A DNA stretch of 64,000 nt from Mytilisepta virgata (lineage: Eukaryota > Mollusca > Bivalvia > Mytilida > Mytilidae): positions 43,319,979-43,383,978 of the forward strand of contig CM051519.1 of NCBI GenBank assembly GCA_028015205.1, given 5' to 3'. The notes beneath the pieces are model-generated. The model saw only the letters and a list, made by a program, of their open reading frames with translations, made no database searches and was not told the DNA's origin. Position numbers and translations under genes: made by a program. Below are positions 32,701 through 47,700 of the stretch, one piece after another; the stretch's first letter is position 1; each line of letters opens with the position of its first letter.

Positions 32701-35700
32701 TATATTTGTATAATTGAAATTTTATTATACCAATTTTGATGCGCAAGATGTGCACATTTCGTCGACTTACGACTCATTAGTTGTGTTTAATGCTTAAAAT
32801 GATGAAAACCAAAACAACAATCCAAACAGTTAAAGAGCAAATTAAAAAAATGCCAAAATGACCAAAAGTGGTAAAGTCAAACCATCTAAGGACAGAACTA
32901 TGCACGATGGATATACTGTTTAGTTTTTAAAAATTTTGCAATTTTGTAACAATAAATTTTAATTATCAATTTTGACAGTTTGTGTGTTGAAATTACACAT
33001 CTTTTGGATTGCCCCCTGTGTACGTCTGTCTTTTTTTCTAAGGTAATGATAAATTTATTTTATTATAGTGTCACATATTGATTGACATAATAAAGTACAC
33101 AATATATATATCATCAGTTAAAACATTCAATCAATACCCAGCCATAAAATTGACTTATGAGACACTTTTAAAATTCTATATTTTTACACTAAATTCTTAT
33201 AAAAATCTGTATTTACACTAAGTTACAATCACGTTATCTGTTGAATAAAAATTAAATAAAAAATCCGTATAAAATTATAACTTAAAATTAAAACAAAAAT
33301 CAGATTAACCTTAATCCTGTTATATCACGAGTCGAATGTGAAAAGTCTTCGACGTAAAAAGAATTTATGCAGACTCTTACAGAAAAATTGCTGTATTACT
33401 TCGCAGTTCATGATGTTAACAAATTGACCATTTAAACTCATACTGTTAAAATTTTCAATATATTTGGCGCATTCAAGAAAAAAGTCATACCTCGAATCTG
33501 AATATAATGGACATTAGAAAATGTTTTTCTGTTTCTATTTCACCTAGTTCACAGTATCTACAAAGTCTATGTTCAAGCGGAGTCGGCGGCCTGGAGTAAC
33601 GCCCGGTCTCCAGGGCAAGCGGCAACGAGCCAGCGCGAAACATTGCCATGCATCGTCTCTGATATTTTGGAATGTTAATTCTAGCATATGTTTCAACCTT
33701 AACATTGTCTTTATAGAGTCGATAAGTACGAAGTTTGTTTCCATTTACTTGGTTGCCATTATCATTTAATAGTTCATTACGCCATTCTAAATTGTCCAAG
33801 TTGATGAACTTTTCATGGACCACTTGCATGGCATTGTTCACAGAAACGCCTATGTCTTGTACAACCGTATTACTCTCCACCTTGTCCACAATTTTATTTA
33901 CCTCAAAAGTCCAACCTTTTCTTCTTCTGGATGACCATCTCCAAATCTTACTTAGGAGACGATTCTCATCAAGTCTATAAAGTTTACAAAGTAAGCGAAC
34001 ACACGATTTTCTTAGTTTGGTCTTTGTCGAAGTCCAGCCCATATCTCCGCGTGTCGCTATATTCGAAGTGTGTTTTCCTAAACCGAGGAAGAGTTTACAT
34101 GCTTTATTCTGCACGGTCGAGATTTGGCTAAAGTTTTTGTAACCCCAAATTCCACTTCCGTAGAGGAGTATAGGCTCCACCATAATTGAATAAAGTTTGC
34201 TAAATACACTATGGGTCACACCACCGGCTGATATCACTTTTCCATATAAGAGTAAGAGACCGATAAGTAAACAAGCATGATTACAAAAATGTAAATAAAA
34301 ATAAAAGCTATAATAAAATAATAATCCAAACTTCTATGAACCCATTGTTGTGACCTGAACTGTGTAAATCTTGTTGGACGAATCTACACTTTCTGGACTT
34401 GATTTTGAATCAGCAAAAGAATACAGAAGTGATTAGACAGTTTTAACAGTTTATAAGACTGAAATCCAAAGACAGGGCAAACTTGAGGATACAAGAATTT
34501 GTGTAAAACAAAAACAATTAAAAACAAATAACAAACATAGAAGAATTAAACAAGACTGTACAGTTAATAAAACTTACTAACAATATTAACTCCCACCTAA
34601 AAAACCATTCTTTTTTTCAACACCACATCATAACTCTACCTCTAATTTTACCACAAGAATAAGATTGTTATTCCTTTAAAGCAATACAAACCTAAGCAGC
34701 GGCAAGGCAAATGGTTATTTATTTTACGACTCTATATCCCTATATTTTATTAAATTCCTTTATCATAAATATTTTAATCACAATAAAATGATAATTATTA
34801 GTATTTACACGGGAAAATTTGTGCTTAAAAATTACGTTGTCGAAAAGATATTCAAATCGTCATGTTCCGGTTGGTTTGACGAATTAGTTGTACACGTAAA
34901 CGATATTATGTTTAAGCCTACAGCAAGCGATACACTTTTACATAACAATTGCTTTTACGTTTGAATTCTTTAATTGACGAAAACGTATTTTATTTCACAA
35001 CAGTACGAAGTACTGTATTTCTTCAATCATTTGAGATATAACAACCGATACTTCCAAACACACGGTATCTAGAAGTAAGAGCAAAGATCGACTTGTCGGC
35101 TCGGAGTCAATATAATGTGTCCGAGTGGGATGATGTGTCTTCCTGCGGACAGTTACGTCGTGAGCTAGCACCTTAAAAATCCGGCTTAGCGTGTCGGTCT
35201 AATAAAAATTCAGGGATCATATTCATTATCTTATTAACATGTTCTCGTCCTGATATGCTCCTGGTTGCCACTGGACGTTAAACAATAATTCATTCATCCA
35301 CCCATCCATCCAAATATTGAAGGTAAATGTATTTACAATCCAAATGACGAAGATAGTAACTAAGTTTGCGTTGTAAACAATTCTTACTCTAATCAAATAA
35401 GTACAAGAAAGCAGTTAGTTTAAATTACATAATATACAATGGATTTCCTCACCTACACCGTTAACGGAAGAGGAGGCCCTACTAGAGACTGGTGTCACTC
35501 CTGGTTTATGTAGGAGTTCACGTTGCTTTAGTTTTGTCTTGTTCTGATTGTCTTTGATATGCTATGAGTTTTTATTCTGTTGGTTTTGTGTTTGTAGTAT
35601 TTAAATACACAACGGGTCCTCGGTCCAATTTTAAAACCGAAGATTGGTGGTTCTCTCCGGGTACACCAGCTTCCTCCACCAATAAAAACTGGCCTCCGCG

Positions 35701-38700
35701 AAATAGAGAAATGTGATGAAAACCGCGTAAAACCCCAACTAAACAAACAAATAATATGTAAACAACAAAATGTATAAAATGACATACCAATCAATCAAAG
35801 CAACCAAACTGACAGAACTCCGGGCAAAAAATAACATTAAAGAGCACAAAACACAAATATAAACAAAACAGAACAGTGGTGGAGTTAAACCGGATTTGTG
35901 GGTACCCCCACCCCCACCCCTATCTATCCTGGGTTGCACTCCACAAATTAATAGTACCATTTTCTATGTGAAGTGAGCTAACAAATGTCATGGTCTTGTG
36001 CCATCTTCAGAGTAAATAATACCCATATACATATATATATATTCTGAAAGGCCATTATGTTAGCATAGTTTCAATCGTGATAGAATTAATAAAAAATATC
36101 CACGGAAACCTAGTTGGCATAGCAACATTTCAAAAATTTTCATAAAAAAGGCTTTAAAAATGTTAAATTTCACTCCACTTCGGCTTAAAATTGAGGTCTG
36201 GTGCAGCGTTTCAATCCAATTGAGACTTAATTTTTCAGATTCTGCATAAAATTCCATTACATATGTGGGAAAAAAGGTTTACTTTTCCGGCTCTTTTTTT
36301 CGCAATTTAACTTACCAGTGCAGGTGCCGATTATCACTGTCAAAGTTTTACACACCACATGTTAATTCACAAGTCCCAGTTTATGACCTCCCGTTACTTG
36401 TCAGAAGCAAAATCAGTTAATGTTTTCGTATTTTTTAAAACTAAAATCTATCCTTTTTCAGTCAATATTACAATTTTGAGGTTAAGACATTTATTATTTA
36501 TCTATCATGTAGTCAAACTTTACCAACTCTAATAATTAATAAAATTCTGGGGGTGCATTTCTCTGAAACTAAGATAATTAGTGGAGTGTAACCCTGACAC
36601 TCTGGTATATCAAACACGCTATGAAAACCAATACAGTATGACTACCAATAAGGTGACCACTTGTTTTCTATGTTCGTGTTGCCATGAATTCACACTGTGA
36701 CAATTTGTCTTTCGATTTTGGTGGCGTGGAATTTTCCCACTGTTGTATCGGTATTCTTTTCCCGACATTCTATACAGAATGGCCCGGCTTGTAGCTCACC
36801 TAGCGTTCGATTAACTCACACCAGTGACACGAGTCGAGAGTGTGTCAAATAAAAAAACCCGTGTTCAACACTAATGCGCAACACTAGTGTTGGGTGTATA
36901 CTCCCCGCTGATGTTCGAGCACTCGTGGTACAATATGGCCGCCGATTGACAGTCGTAAGTGAAAAACAGACAGTTTTCATTTATGTAGATTTTATTTTTA
37001 ACTTTTTATGTGACAAGTGGTTATTCTGTAGAATAATATGAACAAACAAACAAAAAAAATAAAACAATGTTGGAATACGTCTGCTGGAGTCCTATACTGC
37101 AGTGAATGTCGTGTGTTTACGTTTTTTTTTTAAACAACACTAGATGTGTTTTGCTTTAAAATAAGTTTTGTAACTTGGTCTGATCTTATTGTCAAAATTG
37201 TTTTAGGACAATAAAATATGTTTAAATCAGTACTTTTAGTAGTTAATGATATTAAATTTAAAAAAATTTTGAATGGGTTCAGTAATGGGTCATTTGACAG
37301 CGAATAAAAAGTGATAAAAATAAAACTTGTCGTTCTGTTGTTAATTTATCGTGGTAGTAAAAATATCATGACAACCACACTAATTTTCTTATAAATTTCA
37401 TCTTTTTTGCGTATTTTTATACCACTCTACACGTGTCGACCTCGGGGTTAAAAATACTACCCCAATTCCAGAAATGGGAAGTAACTGAGGTTTTACAAAT
37501 TGACGAATTAGGTTTACTTCTCCCACATCAGTTTTATCTCCGTAATCAGCTGGTAATGCATGAATATTGGTTATACCATGCTGAAAATTCGTGATACTAC
37601 AAAATATTTCCCATTTGAAGCATGTGTATTACCCCATTAAATACAACAAAATTATGGTTGAAAAATTGGGCGAATCACATTTGCCCTGTAAAAAATGACG
37701 TTTGCGCGAATTTACCTGTATTTTTAAACGTTTTCATGTACCCAACACAAATACAAAAATTAATTTCATGGTTTAGATAAGTTTCGTCATTATGATCAAG
37801 TTTTGAGATGGTACATGGCATATTGTTTTGAGATGGTAAATATACATGAATATGTGTAGGTTCAACATCCAGAAAACAATGTCGGTTTGTATTTCTATTT
37901 TAACAAATTGTTAATTTATCGTTTAGTATTGGGAGATTGTCCAAAACATGCAAGATATAGAACATACGATGGGTCGTGTAATAACTTGAAAAATCCAACC
38001 TGGGGACAGGCTGGTACGGCTCAGAGGCGCTTGAATGATAAAAATGGAAATCCAATGGTGGAATATGAAGATGGTATATAAAAGTCTTAAACATATATAT
38101 TATCAAATATGACTATTATGGACATTATGATAAAAATTAGTATCAATATTATAATAAGAATTTAAAATTAAGTGCACGTATATCTTTCTTAAAATAACAA
38201 TCCAAAGATACTTATATTAGATATAGTAAATTTATACTATGCTGTATACGACGCATTTCAAGGAGTTGCCTATCATCAGCAGCATTAAAACCGAAACATT
38301 TGGAAGACCAAAAACCAAAGCTATTTCAAACAAGAAGTACTCATAACCAAAAATACCGAAATAGGAAGCCAAATTTCAGCTAAGGACATCTACCATGTGC
38401 AATACAAGGAATGAAACCTTAGTATTTCTATTACTTTTTTAATTTTGCTAAATACTGGTAATTTATGTTAAAGTTACAGATATGGTCATACTGAGTAACA
38501 GAAATTCAATGTTTGATGTTCCAGACAGATTTATGTTTTACAAAAATATACGTAGATAGCAATATTCTGAAGTTACAATTTGTATGAAGGGAAATGGTGG
38601 ATCAATGTTTGACAAAAAACCCCTGTATCAACGTGAAAAAGGTTCAATCAAAGGAACAGTGCATTTTTCTCTGCTCTTCATCCCAAAGTCAACAGGAAAA

Positions 38701-41700
38701 ATTCTTATACCCACTGAGAGTTCAGTGCAATAGCACCATAAAGAGTGGAATTCTTTCTTTAATGTCCATTAAGTCTCATAAGATTTTGTAATGATATAAA
38801 ATGTCACATTTTTTCCATTCAAAAGGAAGGTTGAATAAACAATAACGGTTCGTTGACTTGACATAAAATTTGATATACGAATTTGGCACGAATCAGGGGA
38901 AATACCAGGAAACCTTCGCATTTTCATCCGATTCTAAGCATCATCCGTATATCGATTTTATGTCAATCTCAGTGCACGTTTATTGTCTCTTTAACCTTCA
39001 TATTGTACAATGACTTCCTGTCCCGCAAACCGCCTCGGTGGTCTCGTGGTAGCGTGCTCGCCCCGAGTGCGGAAGGTCGTGGGTTCGATCCCCGGCGGGG
39101 TCAAACCAAAGACATTAAAATTGGTATTTGCTGCTTCTCCGCCAGGCACGCAGCATCTAGGAGTAAGAGCAAAGACTGGTCGGCTCGGAGTCAGTATAAT
39201 GTGTCCCAGTGAGGTGATATGTCTTCCTGCGGACAGTTACCTCGTGAGCTAGCACATTAAAAATCCGACTTAGCGTGTCGGTCTAGTACAAGGCAGGGAT
39301 CATATTCATTATCATATCAACATTCTCGTCCTGATATGCACCTGGTTGCCACTGGACGTTAAACAATAACTCATCCATCCATCCTCTTCCGCGAAATCAT
39401 TGTCACATAAACTCTTGGTCTTTTTATGAATAGTATTTAATACCTCAAAAGTTTTATTATCTTTATCGTCTTCATTAGGATTTAATTGATTTCGGATCCG
39501 AATTGTTGTAAACTACTAAAATGTAATTTACCTCTAATAAATATATATTTTATTCATTTTAGTGAAACATGGTCTTTTCTTATTTAGATAAAGGTTTGCC
39601 ACGCGGATATCCAAACAGACTTCCATCTCCGCGAGATGTCAGTAACATTGTAGCCGATGCGTCTCTGGGACCAAAACACCAAAATGATAGAAAAAGATCG
39701 GGAGAAAACATGGCGTACGGACAACTGATAGCACATGATTTCATACAAACAAAAACACCTCTAGGTATTTTGTTACATTTTCGAAAATGAATTAAATAAT
39801 TTAATAGAATTAGGGAAAAAAATATATGAAGATGCGTTTAGCATTGATCTATAAGAAAAAAAAAAATTCTTGTTTTTAAAATTCCAAAAAAGGGAACTTA
39901 CTTTTTCGATAAATCGTCTATATAAACCATTCTAAAAACGTTTCGGCCTCAGACCTTCTTCAGTGTAAAAAAAAATAATGTCAAGTTTGATATATGTAGA
40001 AAGGAATGTTATACCTAAATTGTGCAATAGTCTTCAATTATGTTTTGAAATGCTTATGAAGTATAATAAATAGCCACTGTATCGTTTGAGAAAAATCTAG
40101 AATGTTCAAGATATAATAATAATTCTGTTAGTCATTGTACTTAAATTTCATATTTTTTGCTTTTATTTAAACAGATATTGATTGTTGCAACAAATCAGAT
40201 CCCAGAAGCAATAAGTAAGTTTTAAGAAAATTTGACACCAAAAATTTATATCATATTACAATAATTAATATAGAAGAAGGAATAAGGTCGATAAATTCTT
40301 GACACAAAAACTCTAAAAAAAATTAAAAACAAACAAAAACAAAAGGAGCCGTGTTTTTATTGCTGTTCTTCATACTGATGCCATTAACTGCAAGCAGTAC
40401 CTATTGTAAAACATAGATAAGTAAAAACTGATTGTGTTGAAAATCACTTTTAAAAGCGAAAGAAAAGACATTTTTACCAGTGTTTATTCTATATTCCTCT
40501 TTAAAAAGTTTAATGTCTGATGTTTCTACTTCACACAAATTTTACATACATTGATACACTATTACATGTGCATTTTATTTCAGTTCTGATACATGTTTTC
40601 CTTTCGAAATTCCTTCCGGTGATGGCCGTTTCCTGCCTGGTTGTAAAAATTTTGTAAGGTCATCAGCGGCAACCGATGGCGCTTTTATACCAGGTATTGT
40701 TATACTGATTTTGGTGGAATTTAAAAATATATTAGACTTGTTGGGTCAGGTAAAAGGTCATCCTGTTTCTGTGAAAGGTACCAAAGTATATGCAAACAGC
40801 TGCCTTAAATATTGATATAAAAAATAAATCTCTCCCCAAAATGAATGTATCACGGAGTATTTTATATAAACACGTCTTGGACAATATCTTCTAGAAAAAA
40901 AAAGTTTAACTTATGTTTTGCTTTGTTGGATTTTTCAGATCATCGTGAGCAGATTAATTCGATTACCTCCTTTATTGATGCCAGTTTTCTGTATGGAAGT
41001 TCAGAAGTTCAAGCAGATATACTAAGGGAACCGGATAGCTGTAAGTTTCTGAAGTAGTGCGATTAAAACCTTTTATTCACGAATGTTATTTCATAATTAA
41101 AACTATGGACAGTTAGCTTTGTGGATCAGACACTTTGTTGAATTTTCAGTTGTTTTTTTATAGACAAAACAAACTAAAGTTGCAAGATTATTGCTTATAC
41201 ATATATATTATGTCGCATTAGCTCCGATTAGCTACGGTTATTGCAGGATTTCTAATCGAATTACTTTTTACCATTTAGAAATAATCCATGAAGAATCTTT
41301 ATACAAAATATTTATGAGAAATAAAGATCGTTTACTTATGAGAATGCTGACAAGACAAAACAAAATCATTAAGATTTTACTATTTAATTTAGTTTTAATG
41401 AAGACAGATCGAGCGGAACTTCTTCCAACAATTGACGGTGGACGTTGTTTTAAAATTGATCCTATCAATGACAGATGTCCATTAGCTGGTAAGATAGCTA
41501 TGTTACAGTTTCGTTATACATGTATCAGTTTTCGTTGGAGAAAGTTTTATACATAAAATGTCAATCAAAGACGAAAAGCTGATATATCAACTGTATTTGG
41601 TTCTTCCATTTTCGTTAATTTGACATTAGTGTCTACTCTACAAAGTTTTAGCTTATTGTTCGGATTTAATAACATTAATTTTTTGGAACTGAATAAATAA

Positions 41701-44700
41701 CAAATGGACAACAGGAAAGGTCAACAATGACATACCAATCAACCAAAGCAACCCAACTGACAGAACTCCGGACAAAAAATAATATAAAAGAGTACAAAAA
41801 ACAAACATAAACACAACAGAGAGTCTGGGTAGTCTGACTAGGTACAGACATTGAACTGTGGTGGGGTTAAACCAGTTTTATGGGTACCCAAAACTTCCCC
41901 TTATCTACAATGTATCCTGACACTCTGGTGTATAAAACACACTATAAAAACCAATACAGTATGATTACCAACAAGATCAACGCTTGCTAGAACTGCAAAA
42001 TTATTCTGGACGGTACATATGTAGATATCAGCGTCAGAATATGCTCTTTTTTAAATGAACACTGCTTAAGAGATTAATTTTTTGTTTAGTTTATTATATT
42101 TTTTATTTCTTTACTTTTACACGTATCATTGTAGCGATTGTTGTGTTCCATTCTCATGACTTTGTCTTTTCCTTGTACGGACGTTTCCCACGGTTTTGTC
42201 GTTTCGATATTCTTCTGACGTTTTTAAACCTATATATAGAGTAAAACTATTAAAAAAGAATTTTTAAACTTCCCGCCTTCTATAAAAAAATCATCCCCTT
42301 TCATGTATACAAATGTACAATTGCAATAATCTGAAATAATATCAGAAATAGAACAGAAAGTTGAATAAAAAATCAAGATGTCAGAATAAAAAATAACAAA
42401 GAATAGGAGCCTAATATACAAACAATTTATATAAGAGCATAAAATAATAATAAAAAATAGCAAAAGTTGTATATAATACTATTATTACACCACAAAATAA
42501 ATATATAGCGTTCAGAACGCGAATTGTTGCAGAAGTTTTGCCTATTTTCAAAACGACGGATATCCACGAAAATACATTATTTCTGTGTAGTTTTAAAATC
42601 GTATAGGTTTACAATTTGATATTTCAGGGGATGATAGGATCAGCGAAGCACCAAACTTGGGAATAAATCACTTGGCATTCGTCAGAGAACATAACAGGAT
42701 AGCAACACAACTAAAAACGCTAAATCCTCGTTGGTCACACGAGAAAATTTTTCAGGAAACTCGAAGAATCATTATCGCTGTTGTCCAGCATATAACATAT
42801 AATCACTTTCTTCCTACCATATTAAACAGGAAAACCATGAAAAAGTTTAAATTATTTTCTAAAAGGAGAGGTTTTGAAAAGGTTTATGATGAAGCTGTCG
42901 ACGCATCTGTTTTGAACGGTTTTGGAGTTGCACCCTGGCGTTATGGTCATTCGCAGATAATGTCAATGCAGTCACTTCTACAAAACGACTTTAAGACAGT
43001 AGTAAATTTCACACTAGAAGACAATTTTCAATGTCCCCACCTGTGGCAAAAAGATCTTGGTGTCAACGTCGAATCTTTGGCCAGGTGGCTGACTGCTAAA
43101 CCAGCACAAAAAATAGACAAGTATGATAACTCATGCATTAAAGCTCCAAAGTTTCTTCTTTGATACAAAGCTTTAAAAAATAGAAAAAAGTGTTTTATTT
43201 ATGATATTCAGTTAGACATATGCATGGGATATTGAAAAAATCGTCGATACATCTGGTTGATCTTTCATTTAAGTTTACATTCAGTTATGTTTGTTTATTG
43301 TTGTTCTACGCTAAACCAAACACAATGGGCGATATCGTGATGCTAAGACCAGCACGATGACCGATATCGTGTCGCTAAAACCAACACGATTGCCGATATT
43401 GGTGCATATACCAATACGAACCCACTTTTGGACTGAAAAAGTAGCCGTCATTAACATGGATCGATTTCGAATAAACCTCTCCGCGAGCGGGGTTGGAAAC
43501 TAACAATCCCGGCAACAATATATGTTACCCTGTATCTCCGATATTTCTTCGTAAATTCACTGGACAGACACATATTACGCAGTTATCTCTATATCTAGAC
43601 GATGCGGTTAAATACTGAATTTACTGTGATTGTATGACTATAAAACTTTGTCATCCCATATAATGTATTCAAAAGATGAAATTAAATTACTGTCAAATTA
43701 ATACCAAAAATTTCATCATAACACCCATATATACCCTTGTACTGTGCTCATCCCGAGATACATGTTGATTCACTGAGGCTATAGTTTCATACAGCGGACA
43801 TGTCCAGCGCTCTAGACTAGTGGTCTAGAGCGCTGGACATACTATAAGCTAGTTAATAGGTGCATCAGAGTTTCAACGTTGTGAGTTCGGCAACTGACAA
43901 ATATAATTTTAACAGAGCTTGGTCAGTGTTGATGTATATATGGATGAATTATTGTTTAACTTCCAATGGCATCCAGATGCATATAAGGACGAGAACATGA
44001 TTTGATAATGAATGTGATCGCTGCTTTGTACTAGAACTACACGCTGAGCCGGATTTTTAACGTGCTAGCTCACGAGGTAACAGTCCGCAGGAAGACATAT
44101 CATCGTACTCGGGCACATTATACTGACTCCAAGCCGACCAGTCGATCTTTGCTCTTACTCCTAGATGCCGCGTGCTTAGCGGAGAGCAGCAAATACCAAT
44201 TTTAATGTCTTTGATTTGAATCAGCCGGGGATCGAACCCGCGACCTTCAGCTCTCGATCTGAGCACGCTGCCACGAGGACACCCAGGCGGTTTGGTCAGT
44301 GTTGAGACCTATATACACACTAGTCTATAAAACTACACAGTTTGGAATTTATATTGTAACAAAATCTTAGAAGGTGTGTTTTGTGTGACAATGGATATTT
44401 ATAACCAGTTCAACGTATGTTACATGTATATTTACAAACATTCCTTGCCTTTTTATGCATGTGTTTTTTAGTTTTCTAGTTGACGCAGTCCGCGACAATC
44501 TCTTCACACTTCCAAGTCCACCAGGGACAGATCTGTGTTCCTTAAACATTCAGCGTGGACGAGATCATGGTACACCAGGTTATAACAAATGGAGAGAATT
44601 TTGTGGTCTTGAGAAGTTTAAAAGTTTTCACCAGTTTAGAAAATTTGGAAAGAAACTTAGAAGTTTATACAAGTATGTTTTGTTCACAGACTTAATTTTC

Positions 44701-47700
44701 ACGTCCATAGCATCAATAAACTTACATGTTAACCAAATGTCTGGTCAATTGTAGTTTTCTACTTTCTTCCAAGATTTCCAGACTTCATTAATTCAACACT
44801 TTCGAATGAATATGCTCCTTTGACAATCTAACAATCACCAATTAAATTTTAATTTTTCATTAAAAGTAAGATAACAAATTGACCTTTATACCTAGATTTT
44901 TGTCCTATGAAGAGCCATCGTGTTTAATTCTTTATGATTTTCAACTTTACGAATTTTGGTGATTAGGGTAGCTATATAGGTGGTTACAGAATAAACCTCA
45001 CTGCACAAAATAAATTCTTGATGCTAAAGTGAAATGCATTTGGGTTAAAAGGAAAGAAGTTTTTCAAATAGTGATTAAAAATACAGATTGAGTAACTCTA
45101 CAGCATGAGCATGAACTCGGACTTTATTTCCTCGCCCCTCCTTCATGAAAATGAAAGTTTTGCTCCCTTATTATAACTATAAATAAAATTTCTGCTACAA
45201 TTTCAGAAGTGTTGACGATGTTGACTTTTTAGTTGGTGGTTTACTTGAAAAGGGACCAAAAGGCACTGTAGGTCCAACATTTGCATGTGTAATTGGTAAA
45301 CAGTTTGAACTCTTCAAAACTGGAGATAGATTTTGGTATGAATCTAAGGATCAGGATTTTGCCTTCACAAGAGGTAATAATGCAAATAGTAATAAATTCA
45401 ATGGGTCTCTGCCAAAAAATATTATAATGGGTAGGGAAGTCCCTTTTTCAATAGGCATTGATGCTGAGTTTGTGTTTTATTATTTACATTATTTTAAATT
45501 AAATAAGAAACTAAGCGTTACTTTAGTTTATAAAAATTACAAACACGCACACTAAAAATGATGAGCACATGGACCCCACCAATTTTAAAGAGGTCCTCAT
45601 TGGTAAGCAGTTCAAGCCTCTTATAAGAAACCCATCATGCGGCTCATATCAAGTCTAGTAATATGTAAAGAAATAAACATCCTGTAAATATGTACACTTT
45701 CATGATGATGACCGTATAATTTCTGATGTGATAACGTATCAATCTTAGAGCAACACTCATGGTTAATTTCCTTTATCTAATGTGTGTGTGTGTGTGGGGG
45801 GGGGGGGTTAATTCTAAATCACCTGTCAGTAGTTTTAAACATTGCCATATAGGCATTACATTGTATACAGGAATCGATGCTAAAAATCACTTTTTGACAT
45901 AACATCACACTCATTTTCTGGTTTTTTTTCCCCTTGAATTAAATTTGTGAAATTTTATCTACTATATAATCAATTACTTCCAAATTTTTTGCAGAGCAAC
46001 TAAATTCCATCAAAACGGCTTCATCACTTTCCAAAATCTTTTGCTTGAATTTTGGATTGAAAGTCATTACCAAGGATATTTTTACTATTCCGTCTAACAA
46101 GAAGTAAGTATTTTAGCTTTTATCCAGTTTGTACACGAAAACGTCGTACTTCAAAATAAAAGTAATGATGCAGGAATCGGCAGTGATAGCCACCTTTTTT
46201 AGACAATGATGGTTTTGTTTAACCCAGTACTGAAATTCAAACTTTAAACCATTTTACTACACATCTACTAATTAGATTAAGAGACGAAATTATACTGACA
46301 AAAAGAAGAAATGCTTAAATTTTATTCGGTTTCAAACGTTAATCTAATTAAAAATTTTATGTTCCTGTATCTGTATCAAACCTTCCAAAATGAAAAAAAG
46401 CATCACTGTGTGCAATTATTATGCATTAATAGAGGTAGAATACTCTTCAACAGAGTAGCATCATATATATAAGTTAGTCGATTTGTTCATCACTTCAAAT
46501 GGTTATGTTGTTGCATTTTTCTCAGTTTCAGCATGACCAAAATACATGCATTTTGTATACTGAATTGTTTCAAGATATGTCCGACATCTAGATTTATTTA
46601 TTATTTGCTATCTGGTTGTCAGAATTTAATGATGCCGAGCGTATGCAAAAATCCAAAGTTGTAGTTCAGTAAGTTTTGCCCAAAACAACTCAAATAATAA
46701 CCAGAGGCTCCCAGGAGCCTGTATCGCTCATCTGATATTTCCATTTGTTCATTGCTAAAAGACCTTGAGATTAACATCCATGCCATGTTTGGTTTCAATC
46801 TATTCAGTAATTTGAAAGAAGAAGCCGTTTGTATGTTAAACTAAGTCTTCCGCTGACGGCCATCATGGATGACAGATTGGTACTAAAGTAACAACACTTG
46901 TTCAGAACATCATAAGGAACATTCATGCTGTTTGATTTCAATCCATTCAGTGGTTCTCTAGAAGAAGATTTTTGTATGTATTTGCCATTGGGTCCTATGT
47001 TAAACTAAGTTCCCCGCATCTTGGATGACGGATCGGCAACAAAGTAACAACACCTTGTCAGCACCTCGTAAGGAAGATTTATGCCATGTTTGGTTTCAAT
47101 CCATTTAGCGGTTGTTCAAATTGTCCACTGATTTGTGACTTCCACCGGATTGACTGTTGAACTTCACGATGGGTGCCGTATACGGAGCAGGAATTGCTTA
47201 CCCTTCCGGAGTACATGGGTTCACTTCTGGTTTTTATAGGAGTTCGCGTTGTTCATTCTGTTTTAGTATTCAGTGTTTATTTGTTGTGCTTGTGGTTGCT
47301 CTTCCCGGGTTTATCTGTGCATTGGATTACGTCTTTTGATTTGCTCCTTAGGTATATTTGTCCTCTTTTTAGTAATTTTAATTTGATGTTTCCAGCATTT
47401 CCCAGTTTTGTTGTATCTAATTAGTGTTTTTACCCCCCCCCCCAATGATAAACGAATATAAACAAAATGTTGAATAATATCAAAGTGATTGTATTTTTTT
47501 TCATAAATATAAAATGCCAAAAATTACCTTTAATATACGTACTTTTTACAACAACAAAAAATATCTTTATGGTTTATCTCTCAACTAGTGTCTTGGTTTA
47601 CTTCATGTTTTCACAAAATTCACAAAAATACTCATCTTTTAATCTATTTCCCAACTATCCTGTTAGCTTATTTTAGATGTGATGTGATTGGTATTAAACA

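Larger units (their letters stand above)
31276..37926. other. Rest of peroxidase intron 1
   Basis: Apart from the LINE fragment, SINEs and families C and D, the segments 31500-33300, 34260-35060 and 36790-37900 show no gene. CAACACTAGTGTTG at about 36889 is a short palindrome, and 32730-32890 looks like an unclassified dispersed repeat. Confidence 0.4.

Noticed and set aside
33485..34237. Possible endogenous virus reverse transcriptase
   Set aside because: The YGS-IWG thumb segment and the C-terminal Cys/His motif are of the non-LTR LINE type. No gag, protease, integrase or LTRs are visible.
39010..39252. 80- and 109-aa ORFs (also 26385-26600 and 44057-44266)
   Set aside because: Translations of SINE family A; the same peptides recur at each SINE copy.
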